This document shows, piece after piece, positions 6,034 to 8,298 of a DNA stretch of 8,298 bases; the first letter of the stretch is position 1, and each line of letters begins with the position of its first letter. A program made the translations under genes and the position numbers. This stretch comes from DATLFI01 sp035524895 (GTDB lineage Bacteria > Acidobacteriota > Thermoanaerobaculia > Multivoradales > Multivoraceae). The DNA lies in assembly GCA_035524895.1 (NCBI GenBank), contig DATLFI010000182.1, forward strand, positions 1 to 8,298, read 5' to 3'. The notes under the pieces were generated by a model. It had not been told where the DNA came from. It saw nothing but the letters and a program-made list of their open reading frames with translations, and searched no databases.

Positions 6034-6690
6034 ATGTCGCACCGGATCCTGCTTCTCGGCAACAAGAACTACTCGTCGTGGTCGCTGCGCGCATGGTTCT
6101 TCCTGCGCGTGCACCAGGTGCCCTTCGACGAAGAGTGTGTCGCTCTCTTTACCGACGACTGGCGGCGGCGCATCTCGGACCTGTCGCCGAGCGGCAGGGT
6201 GCCGGTGCTGCGCGAGGGCGACGTGCAGGTGTGGGACTCCCTGGCGATCTGCGAGCACGTGAGCGAGCGCGACGGCCTGCCGGGCTGGCCCAGCGACTGG
6301 CGCGCCCGCGCGGTCGCAAGATCGATCGTCGCCGAGATGCACTCGGGCTTCGCGGCGCTGCGGCAGCAGCTGCCGATGAACTGTCGCGCCGAGGGGCGGC
6401 GCGTCGTTCCGGACGAGGCCGCTTTGCGTGACATCCGCCGCATCCAGACGATCTGGCGCGAATGCCGTGAGCGCTGGGGAGCGACTGGCCCCTGGCTCTT
6501 CGGCGACTTCACCATCGCCGACGCCTTCTACGCGCCCGTCGCCAGCCGCTTCCGGACCTACGGGATCGCGCTCGAACCGGCGTCCGCGGCCTACTGCGAC
6601 GCGGTGCTGGGCAGCGAGGCGTATGGCGAGTGGGCAGCAGCCGCGCGCGAGGAAAAGGAGATCATCGCCGAGGACGAGGCTGGGGTGTGA
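6034..6690 (+). CDS. Glutathione S-transferase family protein
   Basis: Predicted 218-residue cytoplasmic protein with the two-domain GST layout at normal length. The thioredoxin-like N-terminal domain shows NYSSWSLRAW at 12-21, with serines in the usual catalytic position. It also has GRVPVL at 54-59 with the conserved cis-proline (P57) and VWDSLAICEHV at 66-76, where D68-S69 match the site that holds the gamma-glutamyl part of glutathione. The helical C-terminal domain has GPWLFGDFTIADAFYAPV at 152-169, the family N-capping motif. GSTs of this SSWSLR type conjugate or isomerise electrophiles, or reduce them with glutathione; the substrate is not predictable. The gene is divergent from the propeller/amidohydrolase gene and convergent with the permease gene 37 bp away. 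That gap has only a short weak stem without a T-run, so no terminator is called. Confidence 0.92.
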   Translation: MSHRILLLGNKNYSSWSLRAWFFLRVHQVPFDEECVALFTDDWRRRISDLSPSGRVPVLREGDVQVWDSLAICEHVSERDGLPGWPSDWRARAVARSIVAEMHSGFAALRQQLPMNCRAEGRRVVPDEAALRDIRRIQTIWRECRERWGATGPWLFGDFTIADAFYAPVASRFRTYGIALEPASAAYCDAVLGSEAYGEWAAAAREEKEIIAEDEAGV

Positions 6691-6727
6691 TCCGCCCACC
6701 TCCGCAAGAGGAGCTCCCCCGACGCTG

Positions 6728-7975
6728 TCACTCGTAGCGCAGGGACTCGATCGGGTCGAGGTCGGCGGCTCGCTTGGCGGGGTAGATGCCGGAGACGAGC
6801 CCGGCCACCATGGCGACACCGGTGGCGAGCAGGATCGACCACGCCGTGACCACGGTCGGCCACCCTGCCGCGGCGGCGATCCCGCGCGCGATGCCGAGCC
6901 CCACTGCGATGCCGGCGAGACCGCCGAGCGCGCTGATCGCGAACGACTCGACCAGGAATTGACCGAGGATGTCGCTGCGCCTCGCCCCCACCGCCCGCCG
7001 CACGCCGATCTCGCGGGTGCGTTCGAGCACCGACGCGAGCATGATGTTGGTGATGCCGATGCCGCCGACCAGCAGCGAGATGCTCGCGATCGAGCCCATC
7101 ACCAAGTTGAACAACCGCTGGGTGCGGCGACTCTGCTCGAGCAGCGCCTCGGGAACGACCAACTCGTAGTCATCGGCGCCGCCGTGGAGCTGCGAAACCA
7201 GTCGATCGATGGTGCCCGCCACCACCGTCGACGCGGCGCCCTGCATCCCGGGCTCCAGGCGCACCACGATCTCCTGCAGCGGCGACGCCAGCCGGTCGCG
7301 CTCGAACTTGCTGAGCGCCGTGGTGACCGGCACGTACACGGCGGCGGCGCTCGATTGCAGCGAGACTCCTTCGAACGACGCCGCCTCGCCGTCCCCGCCG
7401 GCGAGCACACCGACGACGGTCAGCCAGACGTCGTCGACCTTGATGTCCGCGCCGAGCGCGGGCTGATGTCCGAACAGGCTCCTGCGCACCTCCGCACCGA
7501 TCACAGCGACCTGCGCGTGGTCGAGCACGTCGCGCTGGTCGAGGAAGCGCCCTTCGGCAATACGCAGGTTCACCAGCTCGTCATGGCGCGCCGCTACCCC
7601 ATAGAGGCGCGCTCTTCCCTTCTCGGCGCCGGCGAGCACCAGAAACGGGTCGATCTCGACCTTGGGCGCGACCAGCTCGACGCCCGGCACCGCATCGAGG
7701 ATCGCTTCGCAGTCCCGCAGCGACAGACCCGGCGACTTCTGGCGCACTTCCTCGGCCGCCTCCTCTCGCTCGAAGGTCTTGGCGCGCAGCAGCACGTTGC
7801 GCACGCCGAGCCGCTCGATCATCTCGAGCGCCTGCCGCTCGGCGCCGGCACCGATCGAGAGCATTGCGATCACCGCCCCCACACCGAACACCACACCCAG
7901 CATCGACAGCGCGGAGCGCAGCTTGTGGCCGGCGAGATTCGCGAGCGACGTGGCCAGGGCCTCGCGCAGGTCCAC
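6728..7975 (-). CDS. MacB/FtsX-type ABC transporter permease
   Basis: Predicted 415-residue inner-membrane protein with the MacB topology: one N-terminal membrane helix (about 23-43, LGVVFGVGAVIAMLSIGAGAE), a large periplasmic MacB core domain (about 45-285), then three C-terminal helices near 290-314, 342-367 and 379-399. Signature pieces are GGIGITNIMLASVLERTREIGVRRAVGA at about 304-331, in the cytoplasmic loop expected to contact the ATPase, and the terminal YPAKRAADLDPIESLRYE. Family members export macrolides, peptides, lipoproteins or siderophores by mechanotransmission rather than classic pumping. There is no ATPase domain in this polypeptide, so a separate nucleotide-binding subunit is needed; it is not in the window. 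The GTG at 7975 has GGGGGAG seven bases upstream (7983-7989) and fits the family N-terminus. An alternative GTG at 8038 overlaps the adaptor gene but has no clear ribosome binding site. Confidence 0.92.
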   Translation of the reverse strand: MDLREALATSLANLAGHKLRSALSMLGVVFGVGAVIAMLSIGAGAERQALEMIERLGVRNVLLRAKTFEREEAAEEVRQKSPGLSLRDCEAILDAVPGVELVAPKVEIDPFLVLAGAEKGRARLYGVAARHDELVNLRIAEGRFLDQRDVLDHAQVAVIGAEVRRSLFGHQPALGADIKVDDVWLTVVGVLAGGDGEAASFEGVSLQSSAAAVYVPVTTALSKFERDRLASPLQEIVVRLEPGMQGAASTVVAGTIDRLVSQLHGGADDYELVVPEALLEQSRRTQRLFNLVMGSIASISLLVGGIGITNIMLASVLERTREIGVRRAVGARRSDILGQFLVESFAISALGGLAGIAVGLGIARGIAAAAGWPTVVTAWSILLATGVAMVAGLVSGIYPAKRAADLDPIESLRYE

Positions 7976-7982
7976 CGATCCG

Positions 7983-7989
7983 CTCCCCC
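7983..7989 (-). promoter_or_regulatory. Ribosome binding site selecting the permease start
   Basis: Minus-strand GGGGGAG lies seven bases before the GTG at 7975, in the 43 bp gap after the adaptor stop codon. It favours this start over the GTG at 8038. Confidence 0.55.
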
Positions 7990-8018
7990 GCCTCACCGGG
8001 AGGTCGCCTCGCAACCCG

Positions 8019-8298
8019 TCACGTCTCCACCCTGCCACGGCCGGCGCGGTCTGCCGGGGCGCCTTCCGGCGAGCGCGGGGGCTCGAGCGCGACGACCTCG
8101 CCTTCCTCGAGGCCGCTCTCGATGACCACCAGGGCTGCCGAGCGCAACCCCAGCTCGACCTCGCGCTCCACGAGCTCGCGTCCCTCTCGTACCCAGACCT
8201 TGCCGTGCGAGGGCTCGCCTTCTCGACCTGCTCCGTCCCCGCCTGCGCGGGCTGCAGGACGGCCGTTCTCTCGGCGCGTCCCAGGGAGCACGACCGCC
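8019..8298 (-). CDS. Efflux periplasmic adaptor subunit (HlyD/MacA-like), C-terminal part, cut by window edge
   Basis: The last 92 residues of a gene that continues beyond the right edge. The segment GKVWVREGRELVEREVELGLRSAALVVIESGLEEGEVVALEP matches the C-terminal membrane-proximal region of RND/MacA adaptors, where a V-x-R-x-V-x-x-G-L strand set is followed by V-I-x-S-G-L-x-x-G-E-x-V. Such adaptors bridge an inner-membrane transporter to an outer-membrane channel. The stop codon lies 43 bp before the permease start, so adaptor and permease form one operon. The tail after EP (PRSPEGAPADRAGRGRVET) is polar and rich in Pro, Arg and Gly. The GTG at 8291 is an internal valine codon rather than a start, because the frame stays open to the edge and the family is far longer. 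Confidence 0.8.
   Translation of the reverse strand, partial: AVVLPGTRRENGRPAARAGGDGAGREGEPSHGKVWVREGRELVEREVELGLRSAALVVIESGLEEGEVVALEPPRSPEGAPADRAGRGRVET

Noticed and set aside
6691..6727. Possible terminator between the convergent GST and permease genes
   Set aside because: Only a 4-bp cctc/gagg stem and a ggagctcc palindrome are present, with no T-run on either strand.
6428..8125. Plus-strand open frame of about 565 codons over the GST end and opposite the permease
   Set aside because: It overlaps two clear genes and its translation is His/Arg/Gln-rich without family motifs, typical of a shadow frame.

Overview
This window is GC-rich (about two thirds G+C by eye) and densely packed with protein genes. 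It reads like chromosomal sequence from a Gram-negative-type bacterium. Supporting signs are a secreted propeller/amidohydrolase protein, the end of an RND/MacB-type periplasmic adaptor, and glutathione-linked proteins (GST and GFA folds) beside luciferase-like (LLM) flavin/F420 oxidoreductases. That mix is common in high-GC proteobacterial lineages such as Myxococcota- or Binatota-like groups, but the taxon cannot be fixed from the sequence alone. I see no tRNA, rRNA, CRISPR array, transposase or phage gene.

Layout, left to right. Positions 1-234 hold no convincing gene. They contain a diverged inverted repeat (arms 1-49 and 170-218), a tight hairpin (181-200) and a possible promoter for a leaderless transcript. 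Two tandem plus-strand LLM oxidoreductase genes follow (235-1128 and 1143-2063), 14 bp apart and probably co-transcribed. They meet, tail to tail with a 26 bp overlap, a minus-strand two-gene unit. That unit is a very large secreted protein with about twelve WD40-like (PD40) repeats followed by an amidohydrolase domain (2522-5866), then a small zinc-type GFA/CENP-V protein (2038-2508) starting 13 bp after it.

A 167 bp divergent intergenic region (5867-6033) separates the propeller/amidohydrolase gene from a plus-strand glutathione S-transferase gene (6034-6690). It carries a strong Shine-Dalgarno sequence on each side and a hairpin next to one of them. The GST gene converges on a minus-strand transport operon: the last part of an efflux-type periplasmic adaptor (8019 to the window edge), then a MacB/FtsX-type ABC permease (6728-7975). 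The ATPase partner is not in the window and probably lies to the right.

How the genes may work together. The adaptor and permease belong to one export or lipid/peptide-transport machine. The two LLM enzymes form a likely redox operon of unknown substrate. The big secreted protein and GFA share an mRNA, with a GST divergently placed, so two glutathione-fold proteins flank it; any shared pathway is inference. Nothing here amounts to a clearly new system. The best leads are the unusual metal-site residues and twelve-repeat architecture of the secreted amidohydrolase, and the inverted-repeat intergenic region at the left edge.
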